NCBI GenBank assembly: GCA_012719175.1
Contig: JAAYAX010000011.1
Coordinates: 124,001 to 188,000, forward strand
Source: Methanomassiliicoccus sp.
GTDB taxonomy: Archaea; Thermoplasmatota; Thermoplasmata; Methanomassiliicoccales; Methanomassiliicoccaceae
Direction: 5' to 3'
DNA length: 64,000 nucleotides
In this document: positions 1 through 6,553 of the stretch, piece by piece
Numbering within the stretch: the stretch's first letter is position 1
How the letters are laid out: every line of letters starts with the position of its first letter
Program-made: the position numbers and the translations under genes
Notes under the pieces: generated by a model
Seen by the model: only the letters and a program-made list of their open reading frames with translations
The model's database searches: none
What the model was told of the DNA's origin: nothing

Positions 1-36
1 ATTAGTGGTCCCGGTTATCGCCTCTGGGGCGCAACA

Positions 37-468
37 ATGCAGCTATTGGGTTTTGAGACCAACACCATCGAGGCCAAACGCTTCTCCAAGGCTGGAGAGC
101 ATATGGCGAACATCCGCATAGATCACAACAGCACAGTCACTCAGATCAGCCGTTCCTCCGACAGGACGGCCTCCGTGGAGTTCAGGTTCACCGTCAACTA
201 CGTGGGGATGGGATACATCAAGATAGAGGGGAACGTGCTCTTGGAGGGCGAGGTCGATCCGCTCATAAAGGAATGGAGCGCCACTTCGTCGATGCCCAAT
301 GAGGACGCGAACATCGTTCACAATATCGTGGTCTCCAACTGCATTCCCACCGCGCTTCTCATCGCCCGGGACATAAGGCTCCCTCCCCCATTCCCCTTGC
401 CCCGCATCAACATCGAGAAGAAGGCCGGGCCCGCCCCTCGCACCCAGCCGGGGCCGGAGTTCGCCTGA
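37..468 (+). CDS. Hypothetical protein, beta-rich, proline-rich tail
   Basis: A 143-residue soluble protein that I cannot assign. ATG at 37 is used because it is the only standard start in view, but the frame is open back to base 1, so the gene may begin outside the window; no clear ribosome binding site precedes the ATG. Residues 1-110 look like alternating beta strands (for example SVEFRFTVNYVG and GYIKIEGNVLLEGE), followed by a hydrophobic stretch near SNCIPTALLIA and a tail of about 30 residues rich in proline. The strand pattern recalls archaeal SecB-like proteins, but that is only a weak impression. It has no signal peptide. It converges on the coiled-coil ATPase gene, 76 bases away. 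Confidence 0.6.
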   Translation: MQLLGFETNTIEAKRFSKAGEHMANIRIDHNSTVTQISRSSDRTASVEFRFTVNYVGMGYIKIEGNVLLEGEVDPLIKEWSATSSMPNEDANIVHNIVVSNCIPTALLIARDIRLPPPFPLPRINIEKKAGPAPRTQPGPEFA

Positions 469-544
469 GGGTTGAGCTTAAGGAATGTCGGCATGCACAA
501 TGCATCGACCTGAGCCCGTCCCTCTTTGATCGGAGGGCGCACCC

Positions 545-2368
545 TCACTTGATGTGGTCCAGAGCGAAGGACCCGATGCTTAGGCCATGGCGGGTGGCAG
601 TATAGCGGATATACGACCGTGACTGCACATCCGTTATTCCCTTGATCATGAAGAACAGCTTCAGCTGGTCGACCTTGAAGTCCACCATTCCGTCCATGAT
701 GGAGCCGAGCATCTGTATCTCCTGCTCGCCGTGCATACCTTTCTCGATGGTATACATGGAGACGGCCCGGTCCCTCTTCCTCCGGCCGCAGAAGGGGCTA
801 AGGAAGCGGAACGCGGTGTTGGGATCAGAGTAGGCGATCAACGTGGATATGGTGCGGAAGGCCAGGCGATAGTACTCATGCTTCTCCCGGAACGCCTTGG
901 CCGCTTCGTCCACAGCCTCCATGATCTTGTCGTGGGCGGTGGGCTCGTCGATATATACTGTATATTTGTCGACGGTGGTGTCTCCCATGCTTCGGGAGTA
1001 GGAGTCGACGTACTTGACCAGCCCCAGGGCCTCGTAGTCCTCGTATGACGGGAGGACCAGCTTCATCTCCTCCCTCAGGTCCGAGGTGGTCTTGTCGGTG
1101 GACACCCATATGGCAGGGATGCCCTTCTTCAGTCCCTCGGCGATGAACTGGTTAACCATGGTCTCCTTCCCCACGAAGGGGGGGCCGTGCACCAGCACGT
1201 TCGAACCGAAGGGTATGCCTCCCAGAAGGAGGTCGTCCAGGCGGGGGTTGCCGGTCTTGACCTTTGCAGAATCGGCCTCCAGGGCGATGTCCGCCTCCTT
1301 GTGCTTGAGCTCCTCTTCGATGGCTCCCTGTTCCCTGGTCCTCAGCTCCGCTTCCTTGTTGCGGATGTACTCCTCTTTGGCCTTGAGGTCCCGCTCCTTC
1401 TTGTCGACCTCTGCCTTCAGCTCGTCCAGGCGCTTCTTCAGCTCCGCTTCCTCCAGGCCTCCGGTGATGCGCTTGGCCTCTTCCAGGCGGCGCTTCTCCT
1501 CGGTGACCTTGCGCTCGCGGAAGCTGAGGTCCTCCTCCCTGCGGGCCAGCTCGTTCTCGCGGTAGCTGATGATCTCCTTCAGCCCTTTGAGCTCATCCTC
1601 CCTCTCGTTCAGGAGGTCCCTCAAGCTATTGACGGTATCCTGCATCTCCAGGACCCTTCTCTCCCGGTCCTGGTAGCCCTTGAGCTTCTGCTCCATCTCC
1701 TTGTTGGCCTCTGGCTTGGACATCTTGGAAAGCTTCAGCTCGTCATCTCTCAGCTTGATCTCTATCTCCTTGGCCCTCAGGTCCGCCTCCGTCCGCTCCA
1801 GCTGGGCACGGAGCTCGGCCTCCTTCCTCTGCGCCTCAGCGTCCTTTTCGCTGATCTCGGCCTTGTACCGTTCCAGCATGACCGGGTCGCCCAAACCGTT
1901 GAGGTTGATGGCCCTCTCCCTGGCCTCCAGATCGTTCTCCCTCTCCCGAAGCTGCGCCTCCCTCTCCTGAAGCGACTCCGGGGTCGTGGCCGAGGCACGC
2001 TCCCTGAGCTCACGGTTGACTGTGGTCAAACGCTCGACCTCGGCCCTCAGGCCGGCAACCTCCTGGTCGCTGATCGAACCTCCACCGGAGGATAACGTCT
2101 TCTTAAGGGAGGCGATCTCCATTTCGTACAAGGCTATCTTCTGCTCCAGGGCAGGGTCCTGGTCCAGAACGTTGGTGGTGCCATAGAAAGTAGGCTGCTG
2201 AGAGGGGTCCTCCTCCAACCATGCCATCAAGGTGGACTCTCCCGCCATCCACCTGCGCAGATCGTCAGCTCTGGCTGCGGCGATGTCCCCTGTGCTTGGG
2301 ACGATGGCGGTTGAATCTCCGTCGGCCTCGGAGGCACCCTCCTCTCGGGCCTTTCTTTTACGTGCCAA
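545..2368 (-). CDS. Long coiled-coil protein with C-terminal KaiC/RecA-like ATPase domain
   Basis: This 607-residue protein has three parts. Residues 1-75 are a low-complexity head. Residues about 75-365 are an almost unbroken heptad-type coiled coil rich in Glu, Lys, Arg and Leu. Residues about 370-607 are a RecA-fold domain of the KaiC/RadA-like type, with the line LDDLLLGGIPFGS typical of these ATPases and a Walker A motif GPPFVGKE at about 395-402. The Walker B region is hard to place by eye; the domain ends in a beta-rich segment like that of archaeal KaiC-like proteins. The ATPase probably switches or oligomerises the rod, but the target is unknown. ATG at 2368 is preceded on its strand by an AT-rich spacer. 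Gas-vesicle GvpD, archaellum FlaH and RadA-like proteins are related folds but lack this rod. Confidence 0.75.
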   Translation of the reverse strand: MARKRKAREEGASEADGDSTAIVPSTGDIAAARADDLRRWMAGESTLMAWLEEDPSQQPTFYGTTNVLDQDPALEQKIALYEMEIASLKKTLSSGGGSISDQEVAGLRAEVERLTTVNRELRERASATTPESLQEREAQLRERENDLEARERAINLNGLGDPVMLERYKAEISEKDAEAQRKEAELRAQLERTEADLRAKEIEIKLRDDELKLSKMSKPEANKEMEQKLKGYQDRERRVLEMQDTVNSLRDLLNEREDELKGLKEIISYRENELARREEDLSFRERKVTEEKRRLEEAKRITGGLEEAELKKRLDELKAEVDKKERDLKAKEEYIRNKEAELRTREQGAIEEELKHKEADIALEADSAKVKTGNPRLDDLLLGGIPFGSNVLVHGPPFVGKETMVNQFIAEGLKKGIPAIWVSTDKTTSDLREEMKLVLPSYEDYEALGLVKYVDSYSRSMGDTTVDKYTVYIDEPTAHDKIMEAVDEAAKAFREKHEYYRLAFRTISTLIAYSDPNTAFRFLSPFCGRRKRDRAVSMYTIEKGMHGEQEIQMLGSIMDGMVDFKVDQLKLFFMIKGITDVQSRSYIRYTATRHGLSIGSFALDHIK

Positions 2369-2457
2369 TTGCGCACCTGTGGTTATTGAGTATCTTGGAG
2401 AGCGTTTGAGGGCATATTAACGATTTCCTGCTATTTTATTCTCAATTGATAATACGT

Positions 2458-2476
2458 CCCGCCCCTATGGGGCGGG
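2458..2476. repeat. Perfect 8-bp inverted repeat in a divergent spacer
   Basis: The arms CCCGCCCC (2458-2465) and GGGGCGGG (2469-2476) are perfectly complementary around a TAT loop. The hairpin lies between the divergent ATPase gene (start 2368) and the small gene at 2603. On the plus strand it is followed by TAAAAAA, so it is not a normal terminator on that strand; on the minus strand a T-run comes before it. It could be an operator or a structured leader of the ATPase transcript. Confidence 0.5.
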
Positions 2477-2540
2477 GTAAAAAACGGCCTCAATCTGACC
2501 CTATCCAGCATGCTAATCAGTCCGGATAGCTAGAAACAAA

Positions 2541-2550
2541 AACATATATA
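2541..2550 (+). promoter_or_regulatory. TATA box of the 56-residue gene
   Basis: The sequence AACATATATA sits 53 bases before the ATG at 2603 and is preceded by the A-rich stretch AGAAACAAA, suitable for a BRE. Transcription would start near 2575, giving a leader of about 28 bases. Confidence 0.5.
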
Positions 2551-2602
2551 CCGACATCCTCATTCGATTAGGATAGCGAGAGCGTCGCGTGGAGTTCTAA
2601 GC

Positions 2603-2773
2603 ATGGAGAAGCAGATACATGTCAAGATCGACAAGAAGAGCGACTTGACTCTCCGTGAGGTGCTCAGGAAGATCGAGGAGATCCAGGCCGAGCATCCCGA
2701 ACTAGACGTCTTCTTCGACGGGGACATATATGCGATCTGCAGCCGTCCCCGCAAAGTCCCCGAAAAGGTGTGA
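2603..2773 (+). CDS. Small conserved-looking protein, 56 residues
   Basis: A short gene encoding 56 residues, beginning MEKQIHVKID and ending RKVPEKV. It reads as one helix (about residues 16-30, LREVLRKIEEIQAE) between two strands (QIHVKID and DVFFDGDIYAICS), a beta-alpha-beta-like mini-domain. It has a good TATA box upstream and codon use like its neighbours, which is why I regard it as real. I do not recognise a family. The single cysteine and the FFDGD acidic turn are the only notable residues. The deoxyhypusine synthase-family gene follows 254 bases downstream with its own promoter, so the two are probably separate transcripts. Confidence 0.6.
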   Translation: MEKQIHVKIDKKSDLTLREVLRKIEEIQAEHPELDVFFDGDIYAICSRPRKVPEKV

Positions 2774-2948
2774 TCACTCTAACGGTCTTCGCATCCTCCG
2801 CTCTCGATGCTGCCACATCCCCTTCTAGTAGGTTAAACTTCTGGTGCCTTGCCTGCTTCTTCCTCGTCACCAGCATCGCTGTCCCGCTTCCCAGACCCTG
2901 GCGGCCACGGGTAAAATGAGCTAAGCTTAATAACGCTGATATCATCAC

Positions 2949-2956
2949 CATATATT
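2949..2956 (+). promoter_or_regulatory. TATA box before the deoxyhypusine synthase-family gene
   Basis: CATATATT lies 72 bases upstream of the ATG at 3028. A start site about 25 bases downstream would leave a leader of roughly 50 bases. Confidence 0.4.
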
Positions 2957-3027
2957 GACGGGCGGCCGATGACCTGAGCAGGGCGTACCTGACGGTCTGT
3001 CGATGCTTTCGTCGAAGTGCTGAGTGG

Positions 3028-4068
3028 ATGATCATGAAGAAGAAAGACCTCCTCAAGAAGACCGTCAAGCACGTTGACGCGACCAAGTACGACTCCACGC
3101 CTATCATTGACAGCATGCGCGAGATGTCTTTCACCTCTCGCGACACCGCGCGGGCAGCGGATATCCTGAAGATGATGGTGGAGGACAAGGATTGCACCAC
3201 CTTTCTTACGCTTGCGGGGAGCACTAGCGCCGGCGGTTGCATGAACGTCTACGCGGATATGATCAAGTACAACATGATCGACGCCGTGGTAGCTACCGGG
3301 GCCTCCATAGTCGACATGGACTTCTTCGAGGCCTTGGGCTTCAAACACTATCAGGGAACGCCGTTCATCGATGACCACATGTTGCGAAACAACTACATAG
3401 ACCGCATATACGACACCTACATAGACGAGGAGCAGCTCCAGAAGTGCGATTCCACAATAAAGGCGATCGCTGACAAGTTGGAACCGCGCCCCTACTCCTC
3501 CAGGGAGTTCATCAGGGAGATGGGCAGGTACCTCACCAAGAACGCCAAGAAGAAGAACTCCCTGGTGGAGCTGGCGTTCAAGCACCACGTCCCGGTGTTC
3601 TGCCCCGCGTTCTCGGACTCCAGCGCCGGCTTCGGCCTGGTGATGCATCAGGCCGCCAACCCCAAGGAGCACATATCTATAGACTCCGTGAAGGACTTCT
3701 TTGAGCTGACGCGCATCAAGATGAACGCCAAGACATCAGGGCTGTTCATGATAGGGGGCGGGGTCCCCAAGAACTTCGCACAGGACACCGTGGTGTGCGC
3801 GGAGTGCCTGGGAAAGGACGTCCCCATGCACCAGTATGCTGTGCAGATCACCGTAGCCGATGTCCGTGATGGCGCCTGTTCCAGCTCCACCCTGAAGGAA
3901 GCAAGTTCCTGGGGGAAGGTGGAGACCACCTATGAGCAGATGGTCTACGCCGAGGCCACCACAGTGGTGCCGCTCATATTCAGCTACGTCTACCACAACA
4001 CGGACCTCAAGAAGCGTCGAAAATACGAGTGGGCGAAGATGCTGGACACCAACTCGGACCTTGCGTGA
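3028..4068 (+). CDS. dys: Deoxyhypusine synthase family protein
   Basis: A 346-residue enzyme of the deoxyhypusine synthase family, which uses spermidine and NAD to modify one lysine of translation factor aIF5A. The SSWGK segment places a lysine at residue 297, matching the lysine that forms the enzyme-imine intermediate in true deoxyhypusine synthases. The middle carries family signatures such as VVATGASIVDMD, KHYQGTPFIDD and DRIYDTYIDEEQL. The NAD-binding region reads TSAGGCMN where classical enzymes have TSN...SSG, so it belongs to the divergent DHS-like branch; it could make another spermidine product such as homospermidine. The start may be ATG 3028 or 3034. aIF5A is not in the window. 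A poly-T terminator follows. Confidence 0.85.
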   Translation: MIMKKKDLLKKTVKHVDATKYDSTPIIDSMREMSFTSRDTARAADILKMMVEDKDCTTFLTLAGSTSAGGCMNVYADMIKYNMIDAVVATGASIVDMDFFEALGFKHYQGTPFIDDHMLRNNYIDRIYDTYIDEEQLQKCDSTIKAIADKLEPRPYSSREFIREMGRYLTKNAKKKNSLVELAFKHHVPVFCPAFSDSSAGFGLVMHQAANPKEHISIDSVKDFFELTRIKMNAKTSGLFMIGGGVPKNFAQDTVVCAECLGKDVPMHQYAVQITVADVRDGACSSSTLKEASSWGKVETTYEQMVYAEATTVVPLIFSYVYHNTDLKKRRKYEWAKMLDTNSDLA

Positions 4069-4089
4069 GCAGGTCCCACCCTCTCATCC

Positions 4090-4096
4090 TTTTTTT
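4090..4096 (+). terminator. Poly-T terminator after dys
   Basis: Seven T residues beginning 22 bases after the dys stop codon, the usual archaeal intrinsic terminator form. Confidence 0.6.
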
Positions 4097-4144
4097 CGGG
4101 CGTACCTTTTATGGGGTAGCAGGCAATGGCGCCAAAGGAACACC

Positions 4145-4690
4145 ATGTCACGCCTGGGCCGTCCCACCATCGCCTTGTACAACTCCTACGATCCCCGCAA
4201 CTTCCGTGAGGCCCACCGCCGCGCGCTGGCAAGGGCGGGACCCCTGGCCCTGGCCTTCGACTTCAACCTCGTGACCTTCGGGTTCCCCTTCCCCCAGGAG
4301 CTGGGCACTCCCCAGGAGATCGCGGACTGGGTCGCCACCACCACTTCCATAGGGGAGAACGGACAGTTCCTCAGGGAGCTCACGTCCAAGGGGCGGTTCC
4401 AAACCTTCCCCTACCCCAACCGGGGCTTTCCCCCGCAGCTTGGAGAGGCGGTCCTGACCACGCGCAAGCCCGAGGAGGGTAAGAAGGTGAGCTTGGACGA
4501 AATCATCATCCTTCTGAGACAGGGGCGGAGCGTCATGGTGGTGTTCGGGCTGGGCCCCAAGGGCGCTCCCCGAGAGGTGTTCGATATGGTCCGTAAACAC
4601 TTTGACATCACCCCTGGAGGCTTCTCATTGGAGACCTGCACCGCCATGGGAGCGGTGGTGGGGGCGATCGCCCATCGGCTCGCGGTGTAG
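4145..4690 (+). CDS. DUF531 family protein
   Basis: A 181-residue archaeal protein that I recognise as DUF531. It begins MSRLGRPTIALYNSYDP at ATG 4145; the frame is open further upstream inside dys but that part is not meaningful. Residues 28-45 (LALAFDFNLVTFGFPFP) and 125-145 (GRSVMVVFGLGPKGAP) are the most recognisable parts. The glycine-rich VFGLGPKGAP loop followed by the C-terminal GGFSLETCTAMGAVVGAIAHRL recalls the knotted SAM-binding site of SPOUT RNA methyltransferases, so an RNA methyltransferase role is possible but unproven. It lies alone between the dys terminator and the surface-protein operon. Confidence 0.75.
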   Translation: MSRLGRPTIALYNSYDPRNFREAHRRALARAGPLALAFDFNLVTFGFPFPQELGTPQEIADWVATTTSIGENGQFLRELTSKGRFQTFPYPNRGFPPQLGEAVLTTRKPEEGKKVSLDEIIILLRQGRSVMVVFGLGPKGAPREVFDMVRKHFDITPGGFSLETCTAMGAVVGAIAHRLAV

Positions 4691-4859
4691 GCCATCCCAC
4701 CGCCATCTGGAAGGTGCTAGCCATATCCATCTGGATGTATTATTATAGGCTGATTACCAATAAAGCGAACAAGATACTAACTGTTATATCGTAACCTCGT
4801 CCAACGGGTCTCGGGGACCGAGCAGGTCCATCCTCGGCAACCTGAGGAGAGATGGGTAC

Positions 4860-5444
4860 ATGATCAAGAGAAGAGCAATCATCGCGTTTCTGGCGCTGAC
4901 AATGGTCGCTGTCATGAGCAGCGGGGCATTGTACGCGTATTTCAACGATACCGAGACCAGCAGCGGCAACTCGTTCACTGCCGGTACCATCGATCTGACC
5001 GTGGACGCCCAGAACCCATGGGCTGCTACCGCGTTCACGGCCGAGAACCTGGTGCCCGGTTCCACGGGATTCAAGACCATGCTGCTGACCAACGCTGGCA
5101 ACTCCCCCGGTACCCTGACCGGACGCCTGACGAACATCAACAATGGAGCAGGCTCCACCCCCGAGCCGGAGGCGCTTCTGGGCACCGATGCTGGTGAGCT
5201 TGGGGACAACATGATGATAACCGTGTGGGTGGACAGCAACAGCAACGGTATCGTCGACGGGACGGAGACCACCGCCTACACGGGCACGGTCAACTCCGCC
5301 ACCACCAGCTGGAACCTGGGCTCGCTCGCAGGAGGGGCCACCTCCAAGGTGTCCGTCAAGTATCTGGTCCCGACCTCTGTGGGAAACGTGATCCAGGGCG
5401 ACATCTGCACCTTCAGCATCGAGTTCACCCTGACCCAGACATAG
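4860..5444 (+). CDS. TasA/camelysin-like secreted protein with SipW-type signal peptide
   Basis: A 194-residue exported protein. The N-terminus has two arginines, a hydrophobic core (residues 6-23) and the motif A-YFNDTE-SSGNSFTAGTIDL (26-45), the hallmark of proteins processed by SipW-type signal peptidases; cleavage is expected after Ala26. The mature part is a beta sandwich like TasA or camelysin, with the LVPGSTGF...LTNAGNSPGTL strand pair typical of the family. It contains a calcium-like DSNSNGIVDG loop (residues about 124-133). In Bacillus TasA forms extracellular fibres, so a structural or matrix role is likely. ATG 4860 follows a purine-rich GGAGAG site. It leads a four-gene operon; the next gene is its probable signal peptidase, 31 bases away. 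Confidence 0.85.
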   Translation: MIKRRAIIAFLALTMVAVMSSGALYAYFNDTETSSGNSFTAGTIDLTVDAQNPWAATAFTAENLVPGSTGFKTMLLTNAGNSPGTLTGRLTNINNGAGSTPEPEALLGTDAGELGDNMMITVWVDSNSNGIVDGTETTAYTGTVNSATTSWNLGSLAGGATSKVSVKYLVPTSVGNVIQGDICTFSIEFTLTQT

Positions 5445-5475
5445 GCCTGGACGCATTATTCCATGGAGGGTTGAG

Positions 5476-5979
5476 GTGAGGTTCAGGCCACGTCAAATAG
5501 GGATCGTCGCGATAGCAGCGTTCCTAGCACTGGCGCTGGCGGGTTCCCTGGCCCCGGCCTTAGGATGGAGGATGGACGTGGTGCGGTCCGGAAGCATGTC
5601 CCCCGCCATCAACGTTGGGGATCTAGCAGTGACCTCCCCGGAGCGGCCGGAGGACCTGGCGGTGGGCGATGTAGCCTGCTACCGGACCTTAGATGGCTCA
5701 TTGGTGTGCCACCGCGTCATCGCAATGGACAGTGCCAGCGCCATCATGGTCACCAAGGGCGATGCTAATGAGGATGCGGACCCGTATCCCGTAGCCTATG
5801 GGGATGTGGAGGGTAAGGTAGAGCTCACCGCACCCTACCTGGGTTACGTGGTTAACTTCCTGCAGGGACCGCTCGGGTGGGCGGCCATCGTCCTCTTGGG
5901 GGTGCTCATCATCGTCAACGAGGCCAAGGGAGAGAACGGCAAGAGCGACGCCCAGGGCCCCAAGGAGGGAGGCGAGTGA
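5476..5979 (+). CDS. sipW: SipW-like signal peptidase I (archaeal/ER Ser-His type)
   Basis: A 167-residue membrane serine peptidase that removes signal peptides outside the membrane. The start is GTG 5476, chosen because a strong GGAGGG site lies 5 bases upstream. A membrane helix spans residues 8-28, the catalytic serine is Ser40 in the motif SGSM, and the second catalytic residue is His79 in CHRV; the histidine, in place of the bacterial lysine, marks the ER/archaeal/SipW class. KGDANED (94-100) supplies the conserved aspartates, and a second membrane helix covers 133-149 before a charged tail. The genes on both sides carry matching SipW-type signals, so this is most likely their dedicated processing enzyme rather than the general signal peptidase. 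Confidence 0.88.
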   Translation: MRFRPRQIGIVAIAAFLALALAGSLAPALGWRMDVVRSGSMSPAINVGDLAVTSPERPEDLAVGDVACYRTLDGSLVCHRVIAMDSASAIMVTKGDANEDADPYPVAYGDVEGKVELTAPYLGYVVNFLQGPLGWAAIVLLGVLIIVNEAKGENGKSDAQGPKEGGE

Positions 5980-6506
5980 TCCCCAGAAAGGTATGGGCGA
6001 TCATGCTCGCGGCCGTGACGCTCATCTCCTTAGGTACAGGGGAGATCGCGTGCCACTACGTGGACACCGAGGTCTCATCGGTGATCTACACGTCTGGGGG
6101 GATACCCCTGCTGTGGAAGCAGACCAGCATGGAGGATTACGCCAGCGGCACAGCGACCGGCACCGACGTTACTTCTTATCCAGGTGACATCATGCTCCAG
6201 CCATCGGAGACGGGATCCTTTACATCAGCGGTCTTCGACACGGGTAAGGCGGGAACGATATTCGACCACGCGTTCTGGGACCGTATCCTCCCCGCAGGAA
6301 CCTCGATAATCGTAGAGGTGCGAGCGAATGATACCCTCTCCGGAGGAGTCCCGAACGATGCCTGGGAGGACCTGGGAGATGGCACCCATGCCTCTCTCGA
6401 AGGATTGACCGGACGATATGTGCAGTGGCGCGCCGTTCTGACCAGTGAGGTGCTGGGCGAAACCCCGGTGCTGGAAGAGGTGAGGCTATACTACCGTCTC
6501 GCTTAG
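5976..6506 (+). CDS. Second probable SipW substrate, secreted beta-sandwich protein
   Basis: A 176-residue exported protein with a GTG start at 5976 that overlaps the peptidase stop codon by four bases (GTGA), implying translational coupling. Its hydrophobic stretch (residues 7-20) is followed by CHYVDTE at 26-32; the D30-T31-E32 triplet sits at exactly the same residue numbers as in the TasA-like protein two genes upstream, which argues for the same signal peptidase. The mature part looks like a beta-sandwich of the kind found in surface proteins, ending in GRYVQWRAVL and VLEEVRLYYRLA. I cannot name the family. It could be an anchor, a cap or a minor subunit of the surface structure. Confidence 0.75.
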   Translation: MIPRKVWAIMLAAVTLISLGTGEIACHYVDTEVSSVIYTSGGIPLLWKQTSMEDYASGTATGTDVTSYPGDIMLQPSETGSFTSAVFDTGKAGTIFDHAFWDRILPAGTSIIVEVRANDTLSGGVPNDAWEDLGDGTHASLEGLTGRYVQWRAVLTSEVLGETPVLEEVRLYYRLA

Positions 6507-6553
6507 GGCGAAGGCATAGGCTCACCCGAGCAGCGGCCTGTCTTATCGCTTTA

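Noticed and set aside
1187-2095. A 302-residue plus-strand frame across the coiled-coil gene
   Set aside because: It is the reverse complement of a coiled-coil-coding region with strong codon bias; the translated protein is a Leu/Val-rich shadow with no motif.
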